Counted from the stretch's first letter, positions 7,201 through 15,517 are shown. The stretch is 64,000 nucleotides of DNA from Cyanobium sp. NS01 (GCF_014280235.1 NZ_CP047940.1:2684088-2748087), one strand, 5' to 3'. Notes: generated by a model not told the origin, from the letters alone. Numbers and translations are program-made.

Positions 7201-7614
7201 ATGGGCCGGAGTGCAATCGGCAGGTGCGTGACCCAGGAGCGAATTGACGGCGCCCGGCTGGCCGCCGTGAAGGAACAGCAGTTGCTGGTGAGCCTGGCCC
7301 AGCAGTTGGCTCAGGCCCAGTTCCGCCAGGGGGATCAACTGCGCAGCCGTCGTCTCTGGAAAGAAGCGGCACTGCTGGAGCTCGACCCTGAGCGGCTCAC
7401 CCACCTGCTCTACGCGGGTGTCGAGAGCAGCGATCGACAGGCCCTGGTGCAGCTCGACCAGAGCTGGTGTGGCAGCCAGGACAGCCGATCCGGGGGTGGA
7501 TCGGTGCGCTCCTGGCTGCGGAAGAGGGTGTTCGGGCAGCGGCCCTCAGGCAGCCGCAGCCTTGCGCCGCGCACCGAAGCGGTCCACCAGCAGCTGCTCC
7601 ATCACGTCCGGTAG
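7201..7614 (+). CDS. Hypothetical Gln/Leu-rich helical protein overlapping the end of nirA
   Basis: A 137-residue frame starting at the ATG at 7201. The central part (about 10-95) is predicted helical with many Gln, Leu, Arg (LLVSLAQQLAQAQFRQGDQL, then RLWKEAALLELDPERLTHLL) and its codon usage is strongly GC3-biased like real genes here. The last 23 codons overlap the 3' end of nirA on the other strand (69 bp), and the C-terminal third is low-complexity and Arg/Ser-rich, so the protein may have drifted into this overlap. No family recognised. A perfect NtcA box lies 72 bp upstream. Confidence 0.55.
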   Translation: MGRSAIGRCVTQERIDGARLAAVKEQQLLVSLAQQLAQAQFRQGDQLRSRRLWKEAALLELDPERLTHLLYAGVESSDRQALVQLDQSWCGSQDSRSGGGSVRSWLRKRVFGQRPSGSRSLAPRTEAVHQQLLHHVR

Positions 7615-9111
7615 GTCGCTGAGAGGCACACCCTTGTCATGCAGCTCAGCCAGCCTCGGGTCGGCGTCCATGGAGCCGCCGAGGAAGATCTTCACGGCTT
7701 CCACCATCTCGCCGTCCTTGCGGGTCTTGGCTCCCATCAGGCCGATCTGACCCATGTAGGGCTGGCCGCAGGCGTTGGGACAACCGGTCCAGTGGGTGCG
7801 CACCCCATGGGGCAGCTCCACCCGCCGCTCCAGCTCCTCCACCAGCTCCTGGGCCGTGCTCTTGGTGGGGATCAGGGCAAAACTGCAGTAGGCGTTGCCG
7901 GTGCAGCTCACAGCCTCGGCCTGCAGGTGGCCGGGATCGGGGCGGAAGCGCTGCAGCAGCGGCTCGGCCAGCAGCGCCTCCTGGCTGGCTTCCGGCACGT
8001 TGACGATCAGGGCGTTCTGGGCCTCGGTGAGCCGCAGTTCACCGCTGCCGTACTGCCGGGCCAGACCGGCCAGGGCCAGCATCCCTTCGGCATCGAGACG
8101 GCCCATCGGCACGTGCAGGCCCATCCAGCCGAGCCCCTCCTGGGCCTGGGCATTCCAGCCGAGGCCATCCCGGGGAGCCCGTGTCACCAGGTGCGTGCCG
8201 TCGTGGGGCTGGAGCGAGGCCATCGCCTCGCCGCCGGCCAACGCCCCATAGGCCGCCTTGATCGTGTCCCTGTAGGTCTCAAGCCCCAGTTCATCGATCA
8301 GATACATCAGCCGGCTCTTGTTGCGCAGCTTGCGATTGCCGTTCTGCTCGAAGTGCAACAGCACCGTGAGGGCAAAATCAGGCAGCTGATCAGCCCGCAG
8401 CCACAGGCCGAGCGGGATGGCGAGTTCGTTGCGCTGGGCTGAGAAGAAGCCGCCCACCATCACGGTGAAGCCGAGCTCGCCGGCGTGATGGGCGGGCAGG
8501 AAGGCGAGGTCGTTGTGGAGCAGGAAGCTGTCGGGAGCACCGCCGACGGCCACGTTGAACTTGCGCGGCAGGTTGCGGGGGCCATCCGGCTGGAACAGCC
8601 GCGCCTGAATCGCCTGCACGAGGGGACGCGTGTCGACGATCTCCTCGGGATCGATGCCGGCCAGGGGGTTGCCGGTGATGTTGCGCGGGTTGTCGTGTCC
8701 CGACTGGCGACTGGTCAGGCCCACCCGCTCCATGGCCTCCAACAGCGGCGCCATGTCCTCGAACAGCAGGCCCCGCAGCTGCAGGTTCTGGCGGGTGGTG
8801 ATGTCGGCGCTGCCGTGCTCGCCGCAACGATCCACCGCCTCGGCGAGCAGCTCCAGCTGCTCAGCGCTGACCACGCCGTTCGGGAGTCGCAGCCGCAGCA
8901 TGAAACGGCCGGGGGTGACGGGCCGGAAAAAGATGCCCATCCACTTCAGCCGGATGGTGAGGGTGGCCTCGTCGAGGCTGTCCCAGCCGGCAGCGGCCAG
9001 CTCGGCCAGCTGGGGTTGCAGATCGAGGCCGCAGAGATCGGCCTTGGCCTGCTCCACCTTGGTGAGGCCGGAGCTGGGAGTGGTCGCTTCAGGGGTCGTG
9101 GGAGTGCTCAT
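7546..9111 (-). CDS. nirA: Ferredoxin-nitrite reductase
   Basis: Six-electron reduction of nitrite to ammonium using reduced ferredoxin, siroheme and a 4Fe-4S cluster. From ATG 9111 the protein is 521 residues, standard for cyanobacterial NirA. The cluster/siroheme cysteines are visible at about 403 and 409 (CTGNAYC) and 444 and 448 (GCPNAC). The N-terminal nitrite/sulfite reductase half-domain (GRFMLRLRLPNG, ITTRQNLQLRG) is intact. The longer frame to 9321 has no homologous look and lies in the leader. It sits between the siroheme genes and narM/narB. An NtcA-like promoter lies about 210 bp upstream, implying a leader of around 200 nt. Confidence 0.96.
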   Translation of the reverse strand: MSTPTTPEATTPSSGLTKVEQAKADLCGLDLQPQLAELAAAGWDSLDEATLTIRLKWMGIFFRPVTPGRFMLRLRLPNGVVSAEQLELLAEAVDRCGEHGSADITTRQNLQLRGLLFEDMAPLLEAMERVGLTSRQSGHDNPRNITGNPLAGIDPEEIVDTRPLVQAIQARLFQPDGPRNLPRKFNVAVGGAPDSFLLHNDLAFLPAHHAGELGFTVMVGGFFSAQRNELAIPLGLWLRADQLPDFALTVLLHFEQNGNRKLRNKSRLMYLIDELGLETYRDTIKAAYGALAGGEAMASLQPHDGTHLVTRAPRDGLGWNAQAQEGLGWMGLHVPMGRLDAEGMLALAGLARQYGSGELRLTEAQNALIVNVPEASQEALLAEPLLQRFRPDPGHLQAEAVSCTGNAYCSFALIPTKSTAQELVEELERRVELPHGVRTHWTGCPNACGQPYMGQIGLMGAKTRKDGEMVEAVKIFLGGSMDADPRLAELHDKGVPLSDLPDVMEQLLVDRFGARRKAAAA

Positions 9112-9323
9112 GGAAGAGGGAAGCGGCGCACCGGAGGCACGCCCAGACAACGCGGCCGTGAACAGGACCCCACGGCACCACCACACCTCACCCCATCGGT
9201 CGGGAGGGGATGAGGCCGGTGAACGCCAATGAGGGATGCGTTGTCCGGAATGGGAGGGCAGCGCCATGGCGCTGCGTCTCCCCTTCGAGATGAGCTGGGA
9301 TCTGCAATCACAGACCTTCACTG
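9112..9323 (-). other. nirA leader region
   Basis: About 210 bp between the inferred nirA transcription start (near 9317) and its ATG. No ORF with coding character on either strand. It contains a palindromic segment GGCAGCGCCATGGCGCTGCG (9261-9280) that can form a GC-rich stem in the leader RNA. No recognised riboswitch. Confidence 0.35.
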
Positions 9324-9365
9324 ATCCTGCAGGCGCGGGGCAGGACCGGGTGTCGTGGTCGTTAC
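9324..9365 (-). promoter_or_regulatory. Candidate NtcA-type promoter of nirA
   Basis: On the minus strand GTA-N8-GAC (9365 to 9352), one base off the NtcA consensus in the distal half-site, is followed after exactly 22 nt by CAGGAT (9329 to 9324), a 3-of-6 match to TATAAT and one base off TA-N3-T. nirA is NtcA-dependent in studied cyanobacteria, so a site here is expected. Confidence 0.45.
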
Positions 9366-9393
9366 GGATCTGTTATCCCTGACCTGGCTGGCC

Positions 9394-9600
9394 TCAGCGC
9401 TCCCCCAGGGCACTCCAGAGGGTGGCGGGATGGGCCACCACCGAGGCGGCTCGCCCGGCGGAGGCGGCAGGCGCCGCGTCGCGTAGCAGACCGGCCAGCA
9501 GTTGAACCCCCAGGGACCCCACCACAAACATGCCGACGAAGGCGAGGGCGACGCCGAGGGGGGAGCTGGCGCTACGGGTGGCCTGCAGCGGAGTGGCCAT
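9394..9600 (-). CDS. Small single-span membrane protein, unknown
   Basis: A 68-residue frame starting at ATG 9600 (an in-frame start 7 codons earlier exists). After about 15 polar residues there is one strong transmembrane segment (PLGVALAFVGMFVVGSLGVQ, then LLAGLL), then an Ala-rich soluble tail of about 35 residues. Codon usage is coding-like. It lies upstream of nirA on the same strand, ending about 30 bp before the inferred nirA promoter box. No family recognised. Confidence 0.5.
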   Translation of the reverse strand: MATPLQATRSASSPLGVALAFVGMFVVGSLGVQLLAGLLRDAAPAASAGRAASVVAHPATLWSALGER

Positions 9601-9745
9601 GGCGGAGCTGCCGAAGAACAAACTCCAGTATCGAAGCTGGATGAGGGGATTCAGAAGCCGGCGCCGGCTGGGGGGGCAGGGCTCCAGGCCCCCACCAGAG
9701 CTGATCCAGGCGCCTCAACGACGCTGTTGGGCCGCAGCTCAAGGC

Positions 9746-9964
9746 TCACCAGACCATGCAGGCATCCGAGCAGAAGCCCGCAGCAGGCAGCAAATCGCAT
9801 CGGCGCACCCAGGTCTCAGGGTCGACTGTCTCCAGCCAGGGGGCCATCGGGATGCAGCGGTTGGTACCGAACCGAAGCCGCCTGGCCCCGGTGCCAATCT
9901 TCAGGATGTCTTCAGTGTCGGTTGATACTTTTTTCCGTTCTGGCCTTTGTTCGGTGGGGCACAC
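9746..9964 (-). CDS. Possible short ORF, cysteine- and tryptophan-containing
   Basis: A 72-residue frame whose second half (ARRLRFGTNRCIPMAPWLET, then VDPETWVRRCDLLPAAGFC) has protein-like composition and high GC3, although the first 20 codons do not. It overlaps an NtcA-like motif. It may be a remnant or a genuine small protein with a later start. It is the only coding-like signal in the 450-bp gap between the small membrane protein and the TrpD2-like gene. Confidence 0.25.
   Translation of the reverse strand: MCPTEQRPERKKVSTDTEDILKIGTGARRLRFGTNRCIPMAPWLETVDPETWVRRCDLLPAAGFCSDACMVW
9915..9928 (+). promoter_or_regulatory. NtcA-like box upstream of the TrpD2-narM pair
   Basis: GTG (9915-9917), 8 nt, TAC (9926-9928), one base off consensus, 119 bp before the TrpD2-like ATG. 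The best -10 candidate at this spacing (TTCGGT, 9950-9955) is poor. It is immediately followed by a run of six or more T. Weak evidence alone; supported only by its position ahead of narM. Confidence 0.3.
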
Positions 9965-10046
9965 GCTGGACGATCACTGGTGACAGCATGGAGTTCTCGA
10001 CCATGCAGCCCGTGCGGCCCACGCTGCCCCCTCCCCTCAGCCCTTG

Positions 10047-11165
10047 ATGGCGCTCCCTTCCGGCACCCTGCCCAACGCCTCGCCTGAGACCGGACTGAAC
10101 GGCCATGCCCCTGCTGTGGAGCTTCTGTCTGGCCGTGAGCGTTTCAAGCACTATCTGCAGAAGGTGGGCAGTGGCGAGCACACCAGCCGGGGGCTGAGCC
10201 GGGAGGAGGCCGGCCACGCGCTGGAACTGATGCTGCTCGAAGAGGCCACGCCGGCCCAGATCGGCGCCTTTCTGATCGCCCATCGGATCCGTCGGCCCGA
10301 GCCCCAGGAACTGGCCGGAATGCTGGATGTCTACCGGCGCCTGGGGCCGAGCCTGCGCAGTGCCGAGCCTGCCCTCTGCTTCGGCATGCCCTTTGACGGC
10401 CGCACCCGCACGGCCCCCATTTATCCGCTCACCGCCCTGGCCCTGAGTGCGGCCGGGCTGCCCGTGGTACTGCAGGGGGGGGGCCGCATGCCGGTGAAAT
10501 ATGGCGTGCCGGCCATCGAGCTGTTCGCCGCCCTGGGGCTGGAGCTGCAGGGGCTGGACCTGACCACGGTGCAGGCAGGGCTGACGCAGCACCGCCTGGC
10601 CCTGGTGCACCAACCGGACCACTTCCCGCTGGCGGAGAGCCTCACGCCGATCCGCGACGACCTGGGCAAGCGCCCCCCCGTGGCCAGCCTCGAATTGCTC
10701 TGGACCGCCCATCAGGGCCCCCACCTGCTGGTGAGCGGCTTCGTGCATCCCCCCACCGAAAGCCGGGCCTGGAAGGCCCTGGAACTGGCCGGCGAGGCGA
10801 TGGCCATCACGGTGAAAGGCCTCGAGGGCAGCACCGACCTGCCGATCAGCCGCGCCTGCATCACGGCCCGGGCCCAGGGAGGTGATGGGGAGCGCCTGAT
10901 CCTTCACCCGCGCGACCACGGCTGTTACGACAACGATGCCCTCTGGCAGGATCTCGAGAGCTGGCGCGAGCAGGCCCTGGCCGCTCTCGGTGGCCAGGGG
11001 CCCCTGGCCACCGCCCTGATCTGGAATGCCGGGGCCTATCTCTGGTATGGCGGTGTCTGCCAGGATCTGGCTGCAGGCGTGGCCCGCGCCACAGATCTGG
11101 TCCAGAGCGGAGCGCTGCTGGATCAGCTGCGTGCCCTGATCCAGTGGAGACACGATGCTTCCTGA
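10047..11165 (+). CDS. Anthranilate phosphoribosyltransferase family protein, TrpD2-like
   Basis: A 372-residue protein with the anthranilate phosphoribosyltransferase fold: an N-terminal helical domain (LSREEAGHALELMLLEEATP, then QIGAFLIAHRIRRPEPQELA) and a PRPP-type C-terminal domain. True TrpD has GTGGD and KHGN motifs for PRPP; here they are replaced by MPFDGRTR and VVLQGGGRMPVKYG, which is typical of the TrpD2/YbiB group, described as nucleic-acid-binding rather than tryptophan-biosynthetic. TTG at 10044 and ATG at 10047 are adjacent; ATG was chosen. Its end overlaps narM by 11 bp, so the two form one translational unit in the nitrate island. A link with nitrate reductase maturation is inference from context only. 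Confidence 0.85.
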   Translation: MALPSGTLPNASPETGLNGHAPAVELLSGRERFKHYLQKVGSGEHTSRGLSREEAGHALELMLLEEATPAQIGAFLIAHRIRRPEPQELAGMLDVYRRLGPSLRSAEPALCFGMPFDGRTRTAPIYPLTALALSAAGLPVVLQGGGRMPVKYGVPAIELFAALGLELQGLDLTTVQAGLTQHRLALVHQPDHFPLAESLTPIRDDLGKRPPVASLELLWTAHQGPHLLVSGFVHPPTESRAWKALELAGEAMAITVKGLEGSTDLPISRACITARAQGGDGERLILHPRDHGCYDNDALWQDLESWREQALAALGGQGPLATALIWNAGAYLWYGGVCQDLAAGVARATDLVQSGALLDQLRALIQWRHDAS

Positions 11166-11643
11166 AGGCTCCCATCCTTGCTCCCACTGCTTCGGCTTCG
11201 AGCGCGACTTCGTCGGGAACTGGCGCTGCATTCCCCTCTGCCTGCGCCGCAAGCTCGATCTCTGCGGTGTGAAACTGCGGCTCAACCACTGGCTGGCCCT
11301 CACGGGAAGCCAGCGGGATCAGCTCGTGCTCTGGCCTGACGGCCCCGACGACCTGGCGGCCCTGGCGGCCGAGCTGCGCCAGAGCACGGCGGCCATGGCG
11401 GACGGCGGGGTCACCTCCCTGCCCATCCCCCGCGAAGCCCCCTGGCAACACCCTGGAGCGCCCCCCGCTGAAGTGAGCAGCTCAGCCGCAGAGCTGGGCT
11501 ATGGGCTGGGGCCTGACCAGTGGAATGGTCTCTCGGAGCTGGAGCGGTTTGCTCTCTGCAAGCTGGCCCGCCCCGGCCACGACCATCACAACCTGCCAGC
11601 GGCGCTGGTGGAGCTGTTTGCCCCGACCGGGGCCTCCTCCTGA
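11155..11643 (+). CDS. narM: Nitrate reductase maturation protein NarM
   Basis: NarM is a cyanobacteria-specific protein required for active NarB. The family hallmark is the N-terminal stretch HCFGFERDFVGNWRCIPLCL followed by RRKLDLCGVKLRLNHW, present at residues about 11-45. This protein is 162 residues. It starts inside the end of the TrpD2-like gene (11 bp overlap) and its last 58 bp overlap the 3' end of narB on the opposite strand, an unusual convergent overlap between a reductase and its own maturation factor. Confidence 0.92.
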   Translation: MLPEGSHPCSHCFGFERDFVGNWRCIPLCLRRKLDLCGVKLRLNHWLALTGSQRDQLVLWPDGPDDLAALAAELRQSTAAMADGGVTSLPIPREAPWQHPGAPPAEVSSSAAELGYGLGPDQWNGLSELERFALCKLARPGHDHHNLPAALVELFAPTGASS

Positions 11644-13793
11644 ACCCTGGCGACGGCCACGGCGGCGGCCTTGAGTTCGGGCTGCCTGGAGATCGGGCAG
11701 GCCTGCTCGTGCAGCAGGGCGTTGGCCTCACAGGCCTGCTCCTGCATGAAGCCCCAGTGCATCGGCAGAAACACGGTGCCCGGTCGGATGCGCTCGGTCA
11801 CCGTCGCCCGGGCCGTGATCGTGCCACGCAGGGAGCGGATCTCGGCCATGGCGCCATCCTCCAGGCCGAGGGGGCCGGCATCCTCGGGGTGAATCTCGAG
11901 CAGGGGCTCAGGATGCAGGGCGTTGAGGCGAGGCACCTTGGCGGTGCGCGTCATGGTGTGCCACTGGCCCAGGTAACGGCCCACCGTGAGCACCAGAGGA
12001 TACCTGTCGCTGGGAGGCTCCGCCAGGCCCATGGGCTGCTCGGCGATGAAGCGGGCCCGACCACTGGCGGTGGGGAAGTGGTGATCGGTGTACAGGCGCC
12101 GGGGCTCTTGGCTGGGAGCTGAGCCGCAGGGGAAGGGCCACTGCTGGGGACCCTCGCTGGCCAGCAGGGCGTGGCTGAGGCCGGAGTGATCGCAGAGCCG
12201 ATCGGCGGTGAGGGCGGCCAGCTCGGCGTAGACCTCCGCCGCGGAGCCGTAGCTGAAGGCCTCAACGAAGCCCAGCCTGCGGCCCACCTCCGCGAACACC
12301 TGCCAATCGGGGCGGGCCTCTCCGGGGGGCGGCCGAAAGGCCGGACACAGGGTGACCCGCCGCTCTGAATTCACCATCACCCCGGGCTTTTCACTCCACT
12401 GGGCCGCAGGCAGCAGCAGGTGCGCGTACTGGGCGGTCTCGGTGTCGGCATAGGCATCGCTGAGCACCACCAACGGGCAGCGGCTCACGGCGGCCTTGAC
12501 CCGCTCCAGGTTCGGCATGCTCACCAGGGGATTGGTGGCCGCCACCCACCAGAGATCAAGGGCACCAGACTCCATTGCCTCCACCTGCCGCCAGGCGTCG
12601 AGGCCAGGCGCGGGATCGATCGCGCCGGCCCCGAACCGCCAGGCCGCCTCCACCACGGCCCGGTGGGAGGGATCCACCACCGTGCGATAGCCCGGCAGCA
12701 GGTGGGCCAGCCCACCGGCTTCGCGGCCGCCCATGGCATTGGGCTGGCCGGTGAGGGAGAAGGGCCCCGCTCCCACCTTGCCGATCTGGCCGGTGAGCAG
12801 GTGCAGGTTGATCAGGCCCGCCACCTTGGCGGTGCCCTCCACGCTCTGGTTGAGGCCCATCGACCAGAGGCTGAGCACGCTGGGGGCCTGGCCCCAGAGC
12901 TGGGCCAGCTGCCGCAGGGCCGCCTCAGAGATGCCGCACAGCCGGCTGACCCGCTCGGGGGTCCAGGCCTGCAGGAGTTCGGCATAGGCGGCGAAACCTT
13001 CGGTGGCCTCCTCGATGAACTCCACGTCGATCGTGAGCGCCTGCACCATCAGATGGGCCAGGCCGTGCATCAGCACCAGGTCGGTGCCGGGGCGAATCGC
13101 CAGGTGCAGGTCGGCCGCGTCGCTGGTGGCCGTCTGCCTGGGATCCACCACCACGATGGTGACGCTGCCGGGCTGGCGCCGTTTGCGCTTCAGCAGCCGC
13201 TGAAACAGCACCGGATGGCACTCCGCCGTGTTGGTGCCGATCAGGAAGGCCACGGCGCAGTGGTCGAGATCCTCGTAGCAGCAGGGGGGGCCATCGGAGC
13301 CGAGGCTGCGGGCATAGCCCGCCACGGCCGAACTCATGCACAGGCGCGAGTTGGCATCGAAGTTGTTGGTGCCGATCGCCCCCTTGAGCAACTTCTGGGC
13401 GACGTAGTAGTCCTCGATGTGAAACTGGCCGGAGCCATACATGGCGATCGCTCCGGGGCCCTTGCTGGCCAGGGAGGTGCGGATCCGGGCCACGATGCGA
13501 TCGATGGCCTGATCCCAGCTGATCGGCTGGAAGGGCTCGTCCAGGCTGGCGCGAGCCAGCGGCTGGCTGAGCCGTCCGTGGCGCAGGGTGTCGCACACCG
13601 TGGCCCCCTTGATGCACACCTGCCCAAGGCTGGAGGGATGGCGCCGATCCCCCCGGGTGCCCCAGAGGGGAAGGCCGTCGGCGTCGCGCCGGGTGGGCTG
13701 ATTTTTGGCAGCAGGGGGAAGCAACTCCAGGCCACAGCCCACGCCGCAGTAGGGGCACTGGGAGCGCACCGAGCCTGGTGGGGAAGCAGCCAT
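11586..13793 (-). CDS. narB: Ferredoxin-dependent assimilatory nitrate reductase
   Basis: Two-electron reduction of nitrate to nitrite with a Mo-bis-MGD cofactor and one 4Fe-4S cluster. The 735-residue length is standard for cyanobacterial NarB. The cluster cysteines are at 13, 16, 20 (CPYCGVGCG) and 60 (GQVCIKG). The molybdenum-ligand cysteine is Cys152 in SRLCMSSAVAGY. The C-terminal molybdopterin dinucleotide-binding domain includes LPMHWGFMQEQACEANAL. It lies downstream of nrtP on the same strand, separated by 79 bp holding a terminator-like hairpin, so transcription from the permease promoter is probably reduced before narB. Its 3' end overlaps narM. Confidence 0.97.
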   Translation of the reverse strand: MAASPPGSVRSQCPYCGVGCGLELLPPAAKNQPTRRDADGLPLWGTRGDRRHPSSLGQVCIKGATVCDTLRHGRLSQPLARASLDEPFQPISWDQAIDRIVARIRTSLASKGPGAIAMYGSGQFHIEDYYVAQKLLKGAIGTNNFDANSRLCMSSAVAGYARSLGSDGPPCCYEDLDHCAVAFLIGTNTAECHPVLFQRLLKRKRRQPGSVTIVVVDPRQTATSDAADLHLAIRPGTDLVLMHGLAHLMVQALTIDVEFIEEATEGFAAYAELLQAWTPERVSRLCGISEAALRQLAQLWGQAPSVLSLWSMGLNQSVEGTAKVAGLINLHLLTGQIGKVGAGPFSLTGQPNAMGGREAGGLAHLLPGYRTVVDPSHRAVVEAAWRFGAGAIDPAPGLDAWRQVEAMESGALDLWWVAATNPLVSMPNLERVKAAVSRCPLVVLSDAYADTETAQYAHLLLPAAQWSEKPGVMVNSERRVTLCPAFRPPPGEARPDWQVFAEVGRRLGFVEAFSYGSAAEVYAELAALTADRLCDHSGLSHALLASEGPQQWPFPCGSAPSQEPRRLYTDHHFPTASGRARFIAEQPMGLAEPPSDRYPLVLTVGRYLGQWHTMTRTAKVPRLNALHPEPLLEIHPEDAGPLGLEDGAMAEIRSLRGTITARATVTERIRPGTVFLPMHWGFMQEQACEANALLHEQACPISRQPELKAAAVAVARVQEEAPVGANSSTSAAGRL

Positions 13794-13815
13794 GGGGCTC
13801 AGAGAACAGGCGGAT

Positions 13816-13845
13816 AAAAAAGGGGCCGACCCAGGGCCTGCCCCT
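13816..13845 (-). terminator. Terminator-like hairpin between nrtP and narB
   Basis: On the minus strand AGGGGC (13845-13840) pairs with GCCCCT (13826-13821), with a further internal GGCC/GGTC pairing, and is followed by TTTTTTA. It has the form of an intrinsic terminator but sits only 20-30 bp before the narB start, so it may act as a partial terminator or attenuator. Confidence 0.6.
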
Positions 13846-13872
13846 CAGCAGCGATGCGGTTGAGGACCCGGA

Positions 13873-15438
13873 TCAGACCAGCGGCGCGGAAGCCACAGCC
13901 GTTTCTCCTTCGTGGAGCTCATCGAAGGATCCCTTGGGCTCCTTCAGCACGAAGTAGCAGAGGAAACCAACGATCAGACCAGCCACACCCAGAACCTGGA
14001 AGAAGGCACTGTTGGAGGCAGCCACCACGGCGGGGGTGGGTTCGGCATCGGCGGCGCCGGACAACCACAGCGGCAGCAGGCTGTAGATGGTGAGGTAGGC
14101 CACGGCACCCACGTTGCCGTAGGCGCCCACCATGCCGGCAATCTGGCCTGTGACCCGACGCTTCACCAACGGCACCATGGCGAACGTGGATCCTTCCCCT
14201 GCCTGCACAAAGAAGGAACACAGCATGGTGATCACCAGGGCCAGCAGGATGCCGGCGGAACCGACGAACGTTCCGGGCTTGATCATGCTCATCAGCAGAT
14301 AGCCGAAACCAAGACCAACCGTGAGGAAGCCCATCGTCGACTTGCGCGACCCGAGCTTGTCCGAGAGCAGGCCGCCGCCGGGACGTGCCACCAGGTTCAC
14401 AAACGCGAAGGCCGAGGCCAGGATTCCCGCTGTGGCCTTGGGCAGGTCAAAGGTGGTTTCGAAGAAGGTGGGGAGCATGGACACCACGGCCAGCTCCGAG
14501 CCGAAGTTCACGATGTAGGTGAGCTCGAGAATGGCCACCTGCTTGAACTCATAGCGATCCTCCTTGGGATACACCTTGGTTCCGGCGATCAACTCCTTGT
14601 TGGTGCGGATGATGCCCCAGGTCTGGAACCCGAAGAACAGCAGCACCAGCACGATGGCGATGGCAAAGCCGGTGTCATCGAGAAACTTCACCTTCTGAAG
14701 GCGCCAGGCCAGCACGGCCAGGATCACGCCGAAGGGCACGTTCATGCCGATCAGGCCCCAGAAGTCCCGCATGGAGGTCACCTCCAGGCCAGCCGTCCTG
14801 GCGGGGCGCTGGTAGGTGCGGCCAGGCGGGGTGTCTTCAACGTTGAGGTAGTAGAAGACGCCGTAGATGGCGGCGATGATGCCGGAGAGGGCAATGGCGC
14901 CGCGCCAGTTGAGCACCACGCCATCGACCGCGAAACCACCTCCGAAGGAGAGCCAGCCGGCCAGGGTGACCATGGTGAGGGCCGAGAAAGCGGAACCGAA
15001 GTTGCCCCAGCCGCCGTAGATGCCTTCAGCCAGGCCGATCTCCTTGGGCGGGAACCATTCAGCCACCATGCGAATGCCGATCACAAAGCCGGCGCCCACG
15101 ATCGAAAGCAGCAGGCGGGCCACCACCAGCTGGTTGAAATCCTGAGCGAAGGCGAACAACAGGCAGGGGAAAGCCGAAAAAACCAGCAGCGCCGAGTAGG
15201 TGAGGCGGGGCCCGTACTTGTCGAGCAGCATTCCAATCAGGATGCGGGCCGGCACGGTGAGGGCCACGTTGCAGATTGCAACGGTGCGAATCTGGGGCAC
15301 CGTGAGGCCCAGATCAGCTTTGACGGTGGTCGCCAGCGGCGCCAGGTTGAACCAGACAACAAAAGTAAGAAAGAACGCAAACCAGGTGAGATGCAGCGTC
15401 TTGTATCTCCCCTGGAGAGACCAGAGTTCACCGAGCAT
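13873..15438 (-). CDS. nrtP: Nitrate/nitrite permease, NRT2/NNP type (MFS)
   Basis: A 521-residue major facilitator with 12 predicted transmembrane segments. It belongs to the nitrate-nitrite porter group: FFLTFVVWFNLAPLATTVKA at the first helix, GAGFVIGIRMVAEWFPPKEI and FGSELAVVSMLPTFFE. Single-protein NRT2-type permeases (also called NapA) replace the NrtABCD ABC transporter in marine and some freshwater Synechococcus; no nrtABCD is seen here. A large loop near residues 200-230 (NVEDTPPGRTYQRPARTAGL) is typical of the cyanobacterial members. An NtcA-like promoter lies about 80 bp upstream, shared back-to-back with mobA. Confidence 0.94.
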   Translation of the reverse strand: MLGELWSLQGRYKTLHLTWFAFFLTFVVWFNLAPLATTVKADLGLTVPQIRTVAICNVALTVPARILIGMLLDKYGPRLTYSALLVFSAFPCLLFAFAQDFNQLVVARLLLSIVGAGFVIGIRMVAEWFPPKEIGLAEGIYGGWGNFGSAFSALTMVTLAGWLSFGGGFAVDGVVLNWRGAIALSGIIAAIYGVFYYLNVEDTPPGRTYQRPARTAGLEVTSMRDFWGLIGMNVPFGVILAVLAWRLQKVKFLDDTGFAIAIVLVLLFFGFQTWGIIRTNKELIAGTKVYPKEDRYEFKQVAILELTYIVNFGSELAVVSMLPTFFETTFDLPKATAGILASAFAFVNLVARPGGGLLSDKLGSRKSTMGFLTVGLGFGYLLMSMIKPGTFVGSAGILLALVITMLCSFFVQAGEGSTFAMVPLVKRRVTGQIAGMVGAYGNVGAVAYLTIYSLLPLWLSGAADAEPTPAVVAASNSAFFQVLGVAGLIVGFLCYFVLKEPKGSFDELHEGETAVASAPLV

Positions 15439-15517
15439 GTCGAGGTGGAATTATGATCGAAGCTTCCGAACGCTGAGCCAGACCTGATGGGCGGCGCTTC
15501 ATGCAAGCCGCTCGGCA

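Noticed and set aside
7052..7372. Long N-terminal extension of the chelatase frame.
   Set aside because: It runs across a perfect NtcA box and has no protein-like segments; the GTG at 7051 has a good ribosome-binding site.
9112..9321. N-terminal extension of NirA.
   Set aside because: Not similar to any NirA N-terminus and lies in the leader; ATG 9111 gives the standard length.
10475..10483. Run of nine G in the TrpD2-like gene, considered as a phase-variation or frameshift site.
   Set aside because: It encodes the conserved GGG of the VLQGGGRMP motif and the frame is intact on both sides, so it is explained by the protein sequence.
12420..13817. A 465-residue frame antisense to narB.
   Set aside because: Shadow of narB; His/Gly/Ala-rich with no motif, and the NarB frame has all cofactor cysteines.
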